DNA of 64,000 bases, from NCBI RefSeq assembly GCF_003610235.1, contig NZ_RAPR01000001.1, forward strand, positions 8,804,001 to 8,868,000, read 5' to 3'. This DNA comes from Catellatospora citrea. GTDB taxonomy: Bacteria > Actinomycetota > Actinomycetes > Mycobacteriales > Micromonosporaceae. Shown here in pieces: positions 35,340-43,366 of the stretch (within the stretch, counting starts at the first letter, position 1; each line of letters starts with the position of its first letter). The position numbers and the translations under genes were made by a program. The notes under the pieces are model-generated. The model was not told the origin of the DNA, did not search any database, and was given only the letters and a program-made list of their open reading frames with translations.

Positions 35340-35918
35340 TTAGACGGGGAGGGACAGGACGTGTTGGAGGAGGGCGACCAGGACTGCGCGGGATGAGGTG
35401 CGGTCGCGGGCGTCGCACATCACCACGGGTGTGCCGGGGTCGAGGTTCAGGGCGAGTTGTACGTCGGCGGGGGTGAAGCGGTCGCTGCCCTCGAAGCAGT
35501 TGACGGCGACCACGAACGGGGTCTCGCGGTCCTCGAAGTAGTCGATGCAGGGGAAGCTCTCCTTGAGCCGCCGGGTGTCGGCCAGCACCACCGCGCCGAT
35601 GGCGCCGGAGGCCAGTTCGTCCCAGAGGAACGAGAAGCGGTCCTGGCCGGGCGTGCCGAACAGGTAGAGCACCAGGTCGCGGCTGATGGTGATGCGGCCG
35701 AAGTCCATCGCGACCGTGGTGTGCGTCTTGGCCTCCACCCCGGACAGGTCGTCGACCCCGATCCCGGCGTCGGTGAGCACCTCCTCGGTGCGCAGCGGGC
35801 GGATCTCGCTGACCGCGCCGACCATCGTGGTCTTGCCGACACCGAAGTGCCCCGCGATCAGGATCTTGACCGCGGTGGGCAGCACGACCGGTGCCGCGTC
35901 AGAGCGTACGGAGTCCAT
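35340..35918 (-). CDS. cvnD: Conservon small GTPase (CvnD-type ATP/GTP-binding protein)
   Basis: The product has 192 residues. The P-loop is AGHFGVGKTTMV, followed by the switch/Walker B region ISRDLVLYLFGTPGQDRFSF and the base-recognition segment FVVAVNCFEG (NKxD-like NCFE). It is a Rab/MglA-like small GTPase of the actinobacterial conservons. It probably acts as output or timer for the membrane sensor CvnA, through the roadblock protein CvnB. ATG 35918 overlaps the DUF742 gene by 20 bp. It is the last gene of this operon; no CvnE-type cytochrome P450 follows. Confidence 0.9.
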   Translation of the reverse strand: MDSVRSDAAPVVLPTAVKILIAGHFGVGKTTMVGAVSEIRPLRTEEVLTDAGIGVDDLSGVEAKTHTTVAMDFGRITISRDLVLYLFGTPGQDRFSFLWDELASGAIGAVVLADTRRLKESFPCIDYFEDRETPFVVAVNCFEGSDRFTPADVQLALNLDPGTPVVMCDARDRTSSRAVLVALLQHVLSLPV

Positions 35919-36264
35919 GGATGACCGCCTCGAGTACGGGTCGGCTCGCCACACCGCGGGCCGGGGTAGGGGAACGGGTGACGATGAGCCGCTGCGCCAG
36001 CAGGTCGCCGAGCAGCACCATGACCGTGCCCGCGGGCAGGTCCAGCTCGGCGGCCAGCTCGGCCACCGACACGGGCTCCTGGCTGTGCCGGATGATCTGC
36101 GCGGACTCCGGGTGCAGGCCGTCGTCGCGTTCGGGCGGCCGGGTGGCGAGCACTATCGAGATGAGGTCGAACGCGCCGCGCACGGGGGTGGTCCGGCCGG
36201 ACGTCATCGCGTACGGCCGCACCACCGGCACGGCGTCAGGCCACTGCTCCTGTGGCGCCTCCAC
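35899..36264 (-). CDS. cvnC: DUF742 protein of the conservon (CvnC-type)
   Basis: The protein has 121 residues. The core is VRPYAMTSGRTTPVRGAFDL, then PESAQIIRHSQEPVSVAELA and DLPAGTVMVLLGDLLAQRLI, a winged-helix-like DUF742 domain. In conservons it interacts with the other Cvn proteins. GTG 36264 begins 4 nt after the roadblock gene's stop; frames reaching further upstream overlap that gene and have no DUF742 character. Confidence 0.88.
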   Translation of the reverse strand: MEAPQEQWPDAVPVVRPYAMTSGRTTPVRGAFDLISIVLATRPPERDDGLHPESAQIIRHSQEPVSVAELAAELDLPAGTVMVLLGDLLAQRLIVTRSPTPARGVASRPVLEAVIHGLRTL

Positions 36265-36268
36265 CAGG

Positions 36269-36685
36269 TCAGCCCTGCGCCGCGGCGGGCTGGCGGACGG
36301 GCGTGGTGATGTACTGGCCCACCCGGACCACCAGCATCTCCATCTCGTACGCCGCCACGCCCACGTCGATGTCACTGCCGCACACCACGGCCAGGCACGC
36401 GCCGTTGCCCGCCGACGTGACGAACAGGTAACCCGTCCCGAACTCGATCATGGTCCGGCGCACCACGCTGTCGCCGAAGTGCCGGCCGGCGCCCCGGGCG
36501 AGGCTGCTCATCCCGGCCGCGGCCGCCGCCAGGTGCTCGGCGTCGGCCTTCGCCAGCCCCGCCGAGGCCGCGATGAGCAGCCCGTCCGTGGACAGGATGA
36601 TGGCGTACCTGGCCTCGACGACCCGGTGGACCAGGTCGTCCACGAGCCAGGCGAGGTCGACGGTCGCTGCGGTCTTCTCCGTCAC
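36269..36685 (-). CDS. cvnB: Roadblock/LC7 domain protein of the conservon (CvnB-type)
   Basis: This 138-residue roadblock fold begins LAWLVDDLVHRVVEARYAII, continues LSTDGLLIAASAGL and AAAGMSSLARGAGRHFG, and ends with IDVGVAAYEMEMLVVRVG. Roadblock proteins act as partners or GAP-like modulators of MglA-type GTPases. Its ATG overlaps the cvnA stop (ATGA, 36682-36685). Confidence 0.9.
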   Translation of the reverse strand: MTEKTAATVDLAWLVDDLVHRVVEARYAIILSTDGLLIAASAGLAKADAEHLAAAAAGMSSLARGAGRHFGDSVVRRTMIEFGTGYLFVTSAGNGACLAVVCGSDIDVGVAAYEMEMLVVRVGQYITTPVRQPAAAQG

Positions 36686-38976
36686 GATGCTGGTCCTTCC
36701 GGATGTGCTGCGGTCGGGGACTGTCCGGTCAGTTCGGCGTGCGCACGGCCCTGCCGCGCGGCGTCGGCGTACGCCGCCAGGAACCGGCTGACCTCCTGCG
36801 GCTCACGGCCGTTCGGGTACGACGGGGCGGTCTGGACGCCGTCGCGTGCCTCGGCCTCGGCCAGGTCGCGCGGGCGCGGCACGACCCGCTTGGGCCGCTT
36901 CTCGCGCCACGGCAGACCGGCGGGGGTCAGCCTGGTGTCGTCGCCGCTCGGCTGGGCCGGGCCCGCGGCCGGATCCGTCCCGGCGGCCTGCCCGGCCGGA
37001 CGGCGCCCGTGGGGGTTGACCGCGGCCGCGGCGGCGACGGTGGCCAGCAGCCGCTCGCGGGGCCGGTCGCCGACCTCCGGCGCGGTCCGGGCGATCAGCT
37101 CGGCCGGGATCACCACCGCGGCGGTCACCCCGTCGTGCGGCGACCGGCGCAGCTGCACCACCAGCTGGTAGCGCTGCGCCAGCCGGCCGACCACGTAGAA
37201 CCCCAGCCGGGCCGCGCCGGCGAGCTGGAACTCCGGCGGGTCGGCCAGCTGCAGGTTCGCCTCGTGCAGGTCCAGGTCGGTCATGCCCAGGCCGCGGTCG
37301 GCGATCTCCACCAGGTATCCGCCGGGCAGGGCGCGGCCCGTCACGTCGACGTCGGTGTGCGGCGGGGAGAACGACACCGCGTTCTCCATCAGCTCGGCCA
37401 GCAGGTGGATGACGTCACCTGCGGCGTGACCCGCGAGCGCGGCCGGCTCTGCGGCACGCAGCCGCACCCGCGGGTAGTCCTCGACCTCGGCCAGCGCGCC
37501 GCGCAGCACGTCCACCATCGGCACGGCGGCGCGGTAGGTGCGGCTGGCCGGCACACCGGACAGCACCACCAGGTTCTCCGCGTTGCGCCGCATGCGGGTG
37601 GCCAGGTGGTCGATCTGGAACAGTTTGGCCAGCTCCTCGTCGGTGGCGGCCTGCCGCTCCATGAGGTCGATCATCTTCAGCTGCCGGTGCACCAGCGTCT
37701 GGATGCGGTGCGCCAGGCTCAGGAACACGTCGCGTACGCCGCGACGCAGCTCGGCCTGGTCGACCGTGGCCTGGATGGCGGTCTGCTGCACCACGTCGAA
37801 CGCCCGACCGACCTGGCCGATGTCGTCGTCGCCGAACGCCAGCGGCGGCGCGGCGGTGGCCACGTCGACCTGTTCGCCGACCCGCAGCCGCTCCACGACC
37901 CGGGGCAGGCGCACGTGCGCCAGGTCCAGCGCGGTGGCGCGCAGTTGCGCCAGCTGGGCCTGCAGCGAGCGCAGCGACCGGATGGTGAACCGGATCGACA
38001 GCACCACGGCGATGAGCCCGAGCCCGGCGGCCAGCACCAGCTGCACGACGATGCCGATGATCGCGGGGCGGAACCGGACCACCGTCTGGTCGGCAAGGTC
38101 CAGCACCAGGGTCCGCGTCGCGTCGATCGCGCCGGTGACCGCGGCCCGCCACGACGCCGCGTCCGCCAGCGGGGCCACGCCGGGCGGGGCCCGCATCACC
38201 TGGTTCTCCAGCGACTGCAAGGCCAGCATCTCGGGGCTGTTCAACAGCGCCAGGTACTGCCCCTTCTCGGGCTGCGGCAGCCGCTCGGCGACCTGCGTCG
38301 ACAGGTATTCCTGCGCGCCGACGAGCTCGGTGAACGCGGCGCGGTCGGCGTCGGTGAACCGGTTCTCGCCGAGGACGCCGGACAGCACCGCGTCCTCCCG
38401 GGAGATCATCTCCTGGGAGTGGGTGAGCAGGACCAGCGTCGAGGTGTGGAAGATGACCTCCGAGTCGTCCCAGGCGGTGTACGTGCCGTACACGTCGAAG
38501 CCGAGCTGGGTCAGGCCGGTGAAGTAGGTGTTCGCGTTCACCCGGTCCAGGCCGCCCCGGTCCAGTTCGAGCCGCCGGTCGGGCAGCCCGTTGAGCGCGT
38601 TGAGCAGGTCGGCCAGCCGCGCGTCGCTGGCCTCGCTGGTCGACCACTGCGCGACGGTGCCCTCCAGCGCCCCGCGCAGCTTGCGCACGGCCTGGTCGGT
38701 GCCGGTGCGGGCGGCGTCCAGGGCGCCGCGGTTCGCGGCGGCGCCGGACGCGGCGAACGTGACCGACTCGCGGCGCTCGGCCTGGATCGCCGCGATGAGC
38801 GCCTCGGTCGGCTTGGCGACCTGCTGCTCCAGCGCGGCCAGCCAGACCAGGCTGAGCCCCTGCCCCACGGTGACGTACGCGGCGAACGCCCACAGCGCCA
38901 CGAGGGACGCGAGGACGGCGAAGATCCTGTTGCGCAGGCCGGGGTTGCGGGGCGGTCGGGGGTCGGATTCGTTCAT
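36682..38976 (-). CDS. cvnA: Conservon sensor kinase-like protein (CvnA-type, nitrate-sensor domain)
   Basis: The protein has 764 residues. TM1 (IFAVLASLVALWAFAAYVTV) is followed by an extracytoplasmic NIT (nitrate/nitrite-sensing) domain of about 250 residues with ALIAAIQAERRESVTFAASG, TM2 (IIGIVVQLVLAAGLGLIAVV), a HAMP linker, a helical dimer region (LFQIDHLATRMRRNAENLVV) and an HATPase_c domain (ELMENAVSFSPPHTDVDVTG). The dimer helix has DHLATRMRR where a phospho-accepting His is expected, as in other CvnA proteins. The C-terminal 130 residues are Pro/Ala-rich and disordered. It is the first gene of the conservon. ATG 38976 is chosen before TM1. Confidence 0.88.
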   Translation of the reverse strand: MNESDPRPPRNPGLRNRIFAVLASLVALWAFAAYVTVGQGLSLVWLAALEQQVAKPTEALIAAIQAERRESVTFAASGAAANRGALDAARTGTDQAVRKLRGALEGTVAQWSTSEASDARLADLLNALNGLPDRRLELDRGGLDRVNANTYFTGLTQLGFDVYGTYTAWDDSEVIFHTSTLVLLTHSQEMISREDAVLSGVLGENRFTDADRAAFTELVGAQEYLSTQVAERLPQPEKGQYLALLNSPEMLALQSLENQVMRAPPGVAPLADAASWRAAVTGAIDATRTLVLDLADQTVVRFRPAIIGIVVQLVLAAGLGLIAVVLSIRFTIRSLRSLQAQLAQLRATALDLAHVRLPRVVERLRVGEQVDVATAAPPLAFGDDDIGQVGRAFDVVQQTAIQATVDQAELRRGVRDVFLSLAHRIQTLVHRQLKMIDLMERQAATDEELAKLFQIDHLATRMRRNAENLVVLSGVPASRTYRAAVPMVDVLRGALAEVEDYPRVRLRAAEPAALAGHAAGDVIHLLAELMENAVSFSPPHTDVDVTGRALPGGYLVEIADRGLGMTDLDLHEANLQLADPPEFQLAGAARLGFYVVGRLAQRYQLVVQLRRSPHDGVTAAVVIPAELIARTAPEVGDRPRERLLATVAAAAAVNPHGRRPAGQAAGTDPAAGPAQPSGDDTRLTPAGLPWREKRPKRVVPRPRDLAEAEARDGVQTAPSYPNGREPQEVSRFLAAYADAARQGRAHAELTGQSPTAAHPEGPAS

Positions 38977-39178
38977 GGCACCCGCTCGGGAGAGGACGCT
39001 GTAGAGGTGGCGGCGGTGCTCGCGTCCCGCGAGTGAACGGGGCGCGACGGGGTGTTCACGTGAAGTCGTGACCCGTTGTAACAACGGCGGCTCAGCCGTG
39101 ATCGCACACCGGGTGCGACGCTGCCGAAGCTCAGCCGTGAGGCCGATTCGCGCTCGCCCGATCCGGGTGCGCACACGG

Positions 39179-39217
39179 CCGGACGGCCGCCCCCATGTCA
39201 CGGGTGCGGCCGTCCGG
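39179..39217 (-). terminator. Terminator hairpin after the GH3 gene
   Basis: CCGGACGGCCGC (39179-39190) and GCGGCCGTCCGG (39206-39217) form a perfect 12-bp stem with a 15-nt loop, just 9 bases beyond the stop of the minus-strand GH3 gene. The rest of 38977-39178 shows no gene; it contains the conservon promoter region. Confidence 0.78.
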
Positions 39218-39225
39218 AAGTGCGT

Positions 39226-42200
39226 TCACCAGCCGGTTCGTCCGGCTCCGTACGGGTAGAGCGGGTTGCCGTACGTGGTCGGCACCGTCTGTCCGGCGTC
39301 GATCCGCGCCCGGATCTCGTTGCGCTGGGCCGTCGTCGCGCCCAGGTCGTACGGCAGGTCCCAGGCCTCGGTGGCGTCGGCGGGCACGTCGGTCCCGCCG
39401 GTTCGCAGCACGTCGGTCAGCGCCCGGGGCAGCTGCCACGGCAGCCTGCCGCTCGGCGCGTAGTCGCCGAACAGCAGCGACGCCAGCGCCGGGCCCATCT
39501 CCTCGCCGCCGCGGTAGGTGACCACGGTCGCCCCGGCCAGCCCGTCCCACTCGGTGATGACGTACGGCCTAGGCATCACCAGCACGACCACGACCGGGAT
39601 GTTCTGGTTGCGGAAGTTCTGGATGACGGCGAGTTGGTCGGCGGGCAGGTACGGCTGCTCCTTCACCCAGTTGGTGCCGTGGGTGTAGGAGCCCTCGCCG
39701 ACGGCGACGACCGCCACCTTCGGCGCGGGCCCCGTGTCCTGGTAGACGTTCACCCCGGCGGTCGAGGCCCTGGCCCGGATCGCGTCGATGATGTTCTTCG
39801 ACCCGTACTCGGAGTGGAAGTAGCTGGTCCAGATGCAGCAGGCCAGCGCGTCCGTGGCCCGCGGCCCGGCGACGACGATGTTGTCGCCCGCGTTGAGCCG
39901 CAGCGGCAGCACGCCGTTGTTCTTGAGCAGCGTCATCGCCTCCCGCGAGGCCTGGTTGGCCAGCGCGGTGTAGGACGGCTGGTGCATCCGGTACGGCCCG
40001 TTGACCGGGTCGCCGTACGGTGCCTCGAACACGCCGAGCTGGAACTTCAGCCGCAGGATGCGCCGGACCGCGTCGTCGATGCGGGCCGCCGGGACACCGG
40101 CGGTGAAGGTGGCGATGGAGTAGCCGGGCGCGCCCGGGTCCGCCCCGCCCATCACGTCCGAGCCGGCCTTGGCCGCGCCGACCCAGGAGCCCGAGGGCAG
40201 CCAGTCGGTCGTGATCAGACCGGTGAACCCGAGGTTGTTGCGCAGGTACGCCAGGATCGGCGCGCTGTCGCCGGCCCCCGGGCCGCCCGGGTCGAGCAGC
40301 GAACTGCCCGCGTACCCCGGCATGATGTTGACCGCGCCGGCCTCCATCGCCGCCCGGAACGGGATCATGTGGTACTTGATGGTGACCGCGTCGTACACGA
40401 TCAGCGCCTCACCGCCCGCGCCCTCGCCCGGCCAGTGCTTGACCGTGGCCAGCACCGACGCCGGGTTCAGCTCCGGGCCGCCCTGCAGACCGGCCACCAG
40501 GGCCCGCACCTGCGCGGCGGCGACGTCGGCGTTCTCGCCGTTGCCCTCCTGGATGCGCGGGTACAGCACCTTCGTGCCGACCTCCGCCAGCGGCCCGAGC
40601 ACGCCGCGGGTGCCGACCTCCAGCTGTTCGCGCCGCTGCATGTCGCCCAGCTGGTACGCCAGCGGGTAGTCCCTGGTCGCGGCCAGGGCGCTCTGCGTCG
40701 GGTAGGTGGTCTTGTAGCCGTGGATGGTGTCGCCCGCCGACACGAACGGGATGCCCAGCCGCGTCGACGCCGACGAGGTCAGGAAGTTGTGCAGGTCCGG
40801 TCCTTCCGCCGGGCCGAAGTGCCAGCCCGACCGGTTGAAGGTCTGGGCGTTGTAGAACATCTGGTAGGCCTTCTCCTCCAGCGTCATGCGCCCGAGGAGG
40901 TCGTTGACCCGTGTCTCGACCGGCTGCCGCCAGTCCTCGTACGGCTCGATGGCGCCGTTCTTGTTCAGGTCGCGGCTGCCGTTGACGACGTTGACGCCGT
41001 CGGCGACGTTCTCCAGCACCGGCAGGTACACGCTGAACTTCCGGATGTTCGACACCTGGAGCGTGCCGCCGGAGCCGTTGACCGCCACCACGTACCACTT
41101 GTAGGTCCACCGGTCCGGCAGGTCCCAGGTGGGGGTGTAGGTCGTGCCGGTCGGTTCGGCGACCTTGGTGTACAGGTCGATGAGGTTGCCCGGCTGGGTG
41201 AAGTCGTAGTCGGTGCGGCTGATGTTGATCCACACCTGGTAGCGGGCCGCGCCGCCGACCGCGTTCCAGCTCAGCGCCGGCCGGCGGGTGGTGGTGACCA
41301 TGGCGGCGTCGGCCGGGCCGGTCAGTGCGAACTGGCCGGTGGTCGTCGGGGGCCGGGTCGGGCCGGACAGCATCGGCGGCGTGGTCGCCGAGGTGCTGAC
41401 GGTGCCGAACACCTGCAGCTCCCACAGCGAGTAGCCGTAGCCGGTGGCCCGGGCGGTGCCATAGAGGCGCAGGTAGCGGCCGCTGCCGCTGATGTTGAGG
41501 GTTTCGACGCCGCCGGGGCCGGTGGTCGTCGAGTAGATCGTGGTCCAGTTCGTCGCGTCGTTGGACGTCTCGATCCGGTAGCCGCGGGCGAACGCGGACT
41601 CCCAGTTCAGCACGACCCTGGAGATCGTCGCGGCGCCGCCGAAGTCGATCCGGATCCACTGCGGGTCGCTGAACTGGCTGGACCAGCGGGTGGCGGTGCG
41701 GCCGTCGAGGGCGGCGGCGGGGGCGTTGCCGCCCTCGTACGACGACGCCTCGACCTTCTTGAACTCCGAGATCGGCGTGCCGCCCGGGTTCGGCGGAGGA
41801 CTCGGGCTGGCGCTCGGGCTGGGGCTGGGCTGGCCGCCGATGACGCCGAAGACCTGGAACTCCCACAGCGAGTAGCCGTAGCCGTTGGCACGGACCGTCC
41901 CGTACACGCGTACGTAGCGCCCGCTGCCGGTGACCGCGAGGGTCTGCGTGCCGCCGGTCCCCGTGGTGGTCGAGTAGATGTTGGTCCAGGTGTTGCCGTC
42001 CGGTGACACCTGGATCTGGAAGCCGGTCGCGTACGCCGCCTCCCAGACGAGTTTCACCTGGTCGATCGCGGCGGTCGCGCCGAGGTCGACGCGGATCCAC
42101 TGCGGATCGCTGAACTGGCTGGACCAGCGGGTGCCGGGATCGCCGTCGACGGCGGCGGCGGCCGGGGTGCCCGCGCCCTCGATCGACGAGGCGAGGACCG

Positions 42201-42345
42201 GCTTGCCCTGGGAGATCAGCGGACCGGCGGCCTGGGCGGGCACGCCCGCCAGGGACTGTGCGAGCAGTGCGAGCGTGACGGCGACGGCCGCCGCCAGGCC
42301 CGCGCGGCTGCGCCATGGCAGCCGTGAGGACGTGCTGAGCGACAT
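39226..42345 (-). CDS. Secreted GH3 beta-glucosidase-like enzyme with two F5/8-type C (CBM) domains
   Basis: The product has 1039 residues. Signal peptide: RSRAGLAAAVAVTLALLAQS, cleaved near AQAA. Two discoidin/F5-8C domains (residues about 45-170 and 195-315) share TRWSSQFSDPQWIR and STTTG..GG and are joined by a PSPSPSASPSPPPNP linker. A fibronectin-like sandwich (about 345-430) precedes a GH3 catalytic N domain with VLATVKHWPGEGAGGEAL and the nucleophile region GLITTDWLPSGS, and a C domain (REAMTLLKNNGVLPLRLNAG). It likely releases beta-linked glucose or related sugars outside the cell. AGGAG lies 6 nt before ATG 42345. A LacI-type operator lies at 42420. Confidence 0.86.
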   Translation of the reverse strand: MSLSTSSRLPWRSRAGLAAAVAVTLALLAQSLAGVPAQAAGPLISQGKPVLASSIEGAGTPAAAAVDGDPGTRWSSQFSDPQWIRVDLGATAAIDQVKLVWEAAYATGFQIQVSPDGNTWTNIYSTTTGTGGTQTLAVTGSGRYVRVYGTVRANGYGYSLWEFQVFGVIGGQPSPSPSASPSPPPNPGGTPISEFKKVEASSYEGGNAPAAALDGRTATRWSSQFSDPQWIRIDFGGAATISRVVLNWESAFARGYRIETSNDATNWTTIYSTTTGPGGVETLNISGSGRYLRLYGTARATGYGYSLWELQVFGTVSTSATTPPMLSGPTRPPTTTGQFALTGPADAAMVTTTRRPALSWNAVGGAARYQVWINISRTDYDFTQPGNLIDLYTKVAEPTGTTYTPTWDLPDRWTYKWYVVAVNGSGGTLQVSNIRKFSVYLPVLENVADGVNVVNGSRDLNKNGAIEPYEDWRQPVETRVNDLLGRMTLEEKAYQMFYNAQTFNRSGWHFGPAEGPDLHNFLTSSASTRLGIPFVSAGDTIHGYKTTYPTQSALAATRDYPLAYQLGDMQRREQLEVGTRGVLGPLAEVGTKVLYPRIQEGNGENADVAAAQVRALVAGLQGGPELNPASVLATVKHWPGEGAGGEALIVYDAVTIKYHMIPFRAAMEAGAVNIMPGYAGSSLLDPGGPGAGDSAPILAYLRNNLGFTGLITTDWLPSGSWVGAAKAGSDVMGGADPGAPGYSIATFTAGVPAARIDDAVRRILRLKFQLGVFEAPYGDPVNGPYRMHQPSYTALANQASREAMTLLKNNGVLPLRLNAGDNIVVAGPRATDALACCIWTSYFHSEYGSKNIIDAIRARASTAGVNVYQDTGPAPKVAVVAVGEGSYTHGTNWVKEQPYLPADQLAVIQNFRNQNIPVVVVLVMPRPYVITEWDGLAGATVVTYRGGEEMGPALASLLFGDYAPSGRLPWQLPRALTDVLRTGGTDVPADATEAWDLPYDLGATTAQRNEIRARIDAGQTVPTTYGNPLYPYGAGRTGW
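41651..41692 (-). repeat. Copy 1 of a near-identical repeat inside the GH3 gene
   Basis: The 42 bp at 41651-41692 match 42092-42133 with a single mismatch. The copies encode the same stretch of the two F5/8-type domains, including the SSQFSDPQWIR motif. Confidence 0.75.
42092..42133 (-). repeat. Copy 2 of a near-identical repeat inside the GH3 gene
   Basis: This is the partner of 41651-41692, 441 bp apart. Such DNA-level identity in two divergent domains suggests recent duplication or gene conversion. Confidence 0.75.
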
Positions 42346-42419
42346 GGGCTGCTCCTGATGGAGACGGGACGGGACAGGCCCTGCCGGGTGGGGGACGGCC
42401 ACGATCGACGAGACCTGTT

Positions 42420-42433
42420 GGAGAGCGCTCTCC
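42420..42433. promoter_or_regulatory. LacI-family (CebR-like) operator upstream of GH3
   Basis: GGAGAGCGCTCTCC is a perfect 14-bp palindrome with the central GCGC/AGCGCT typical of actinobacterial LacI-type sugar repressors (compare CebR TGGGAGCGCTCCCA). It lies 75 bp upstream of the GH3 start. No LacI gene is present in this window. Confidence 0.72.
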
Positions 42434-42479
42434 CGACAGAGTCATCGAAACAGCCCGATTAGTCAACCCGTGCCGCGGC

Positions 42480-42902
42480 TCAGCGCACGCGCGGATCCTC
42501 CAGCGCGCGGGCGGCGGCGGCCAGCACGCCTCCCGCGCACATGCCGGGCGCGCCGATCAGCAGGATCTCGCGGTCGATCCACTCCACCCGCTCGATGCCG
42601 GGCCGGGACGTCAGTGAGGCGTCGAGCGACAGTTCCGCGTCGTCGGCGTACAGGGAGCGCGCCTCGTCTCCGGCCCACAGGTTCCAGTGCAGCGGGCCGC
42701 CGTCGTGGCCGCCCGACCACTGCTCGGACATGGGCACGACGGAAAAGTCACCGGTGGCGATCAGGTCCCGGACGGTCGTCGACGGCGGATCGGGGTACCT
42801 GCTGGCGATGACGACGTCGAGGACGTCCTCGACGTGCTCCACGCAGGCGCAGGCTGGCGGCTGCGGCGGGATCCAGCCGTCCGTGCGAGTGAGATCGGAC
42901 AT
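42480..42902 (-). CDS. Hypothetical protein with cysteine-rich N terminus
   Basis: The 140-residue soluble protein begins MSDLTRTDGWIPPQPPACAC and continues VEHVEDVLDVVIASRYPDPP. The end is EILLIGAPGMCAGGVLAAAA. There is no recognised family; CACVEH could be a metal ligand set but is not a standard motif. ATG 42902 is set by a TATGAT -10 box 6 nt upstream, which implies a leaderless mRNA. It is probably a single gene, separated from the downstream GH3 unit by the operator region. Confidence 0.6.
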   Translation of the reverse strand: MSDLTRTDGWIPPQPPACACVEHVEDVLDVVIASRYPDPPSTTVRDLIATGDFSVVPMSEQWSGGHDGGPLHWNLWAGDEARSLYADDAELSLDASLTSRPGIERVEWIDREILLIGAPGMCAGGVLAAAARALEDPRVR

Positions 42903-42908
42903 CGCGGC

Positions 42909-42914
42909 ATCATA
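42909..42914 (-). promoter_or_regulatory. -10 box for leaderless gene at 42902
   Basis: TATGAT on the minus strand ends 6 nt before ATG 42902. Confidence 0.5.
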
Positions 42915-42997
42915 GGCCGCCACGCGGCCGGCCGCTTGCCGGGTGCGGCGGGCACCCCGCCGATCGTCGTGGCACGACCTGCGGAGTCCCGCCGGGA

Positions 42998-43303
42998 TCA
43001 GGCGGCGACGGCCTCGCGCCTGCGGGCGAGGTACTCGCCGATGCCGAGGTGCAGGGCGAGGTTGAGGACCGCCGGGAAGGCGACCAGGAACTCGAACACG
43101 CCCGGCGAGGCGTGCTCGGTGAACTGGGCGGTGAGGATGCTCCACGGAGCGCCGCCGAGCAGCACCGGGATGCTGAGCAGCACGGTGCCGAAGCCCGAGC
43201 CGCCGCCGGTGTCGCCGGAGCCGACCACCACGAACACCGCGACCAGCGGGATCACCAGCAGAGCGTGGACGAGTACGGCCAAACGTCGTACCGAGACAGT
43301 CAT
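42998..43303 (-). CDS. Small membrane protein
   Basis: The product has 101 residues with three hydrophobic segments: VLVHALLVIPLVAVFVVVGS, FGTVLLSIPVLLGGAPWSIL and FEFLVAFPAVLNLALHLGIG, ending in the charged tail EYLARRREAVAA. It resembles small actinobacterial membrane proteins of the SCO4225 type, but identity is uncertain. A TACCCT box 7 nt upstream of ATG 43303 suggests a leaderless message. It follows the FtsX-like permease gene by 63 bp on the same strand. Confidence 0.65.
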   Translation of the reverse strand: MTVSVRRLAVLVHALLVIPLVAVFVVVGSGDTGGGSGFGTVLLSIPVLLGGAPWSILTAQFTEHASPGVFEFLVAFPAVLNLALHLGIGEYLARRREAVAA

Positions 43304-43310
43304 TCGGAGG

Positions 43311-43316
43311 AGGGTA
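43311..43316 (-). promoter_or_regulatory. -10 box for small membrane protein gene
   Basis: TACCCT on the minus strand ends 7 nt before ATG 43303. The intervening bases contain no Shine-Dalgarno sequence. Confidence 0.4.
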
Positions 43317-43366
43317 GCGGGGTCTCGCCTCGTGCGAAACCCCCTCTACCCACAGCAATCAGGACA

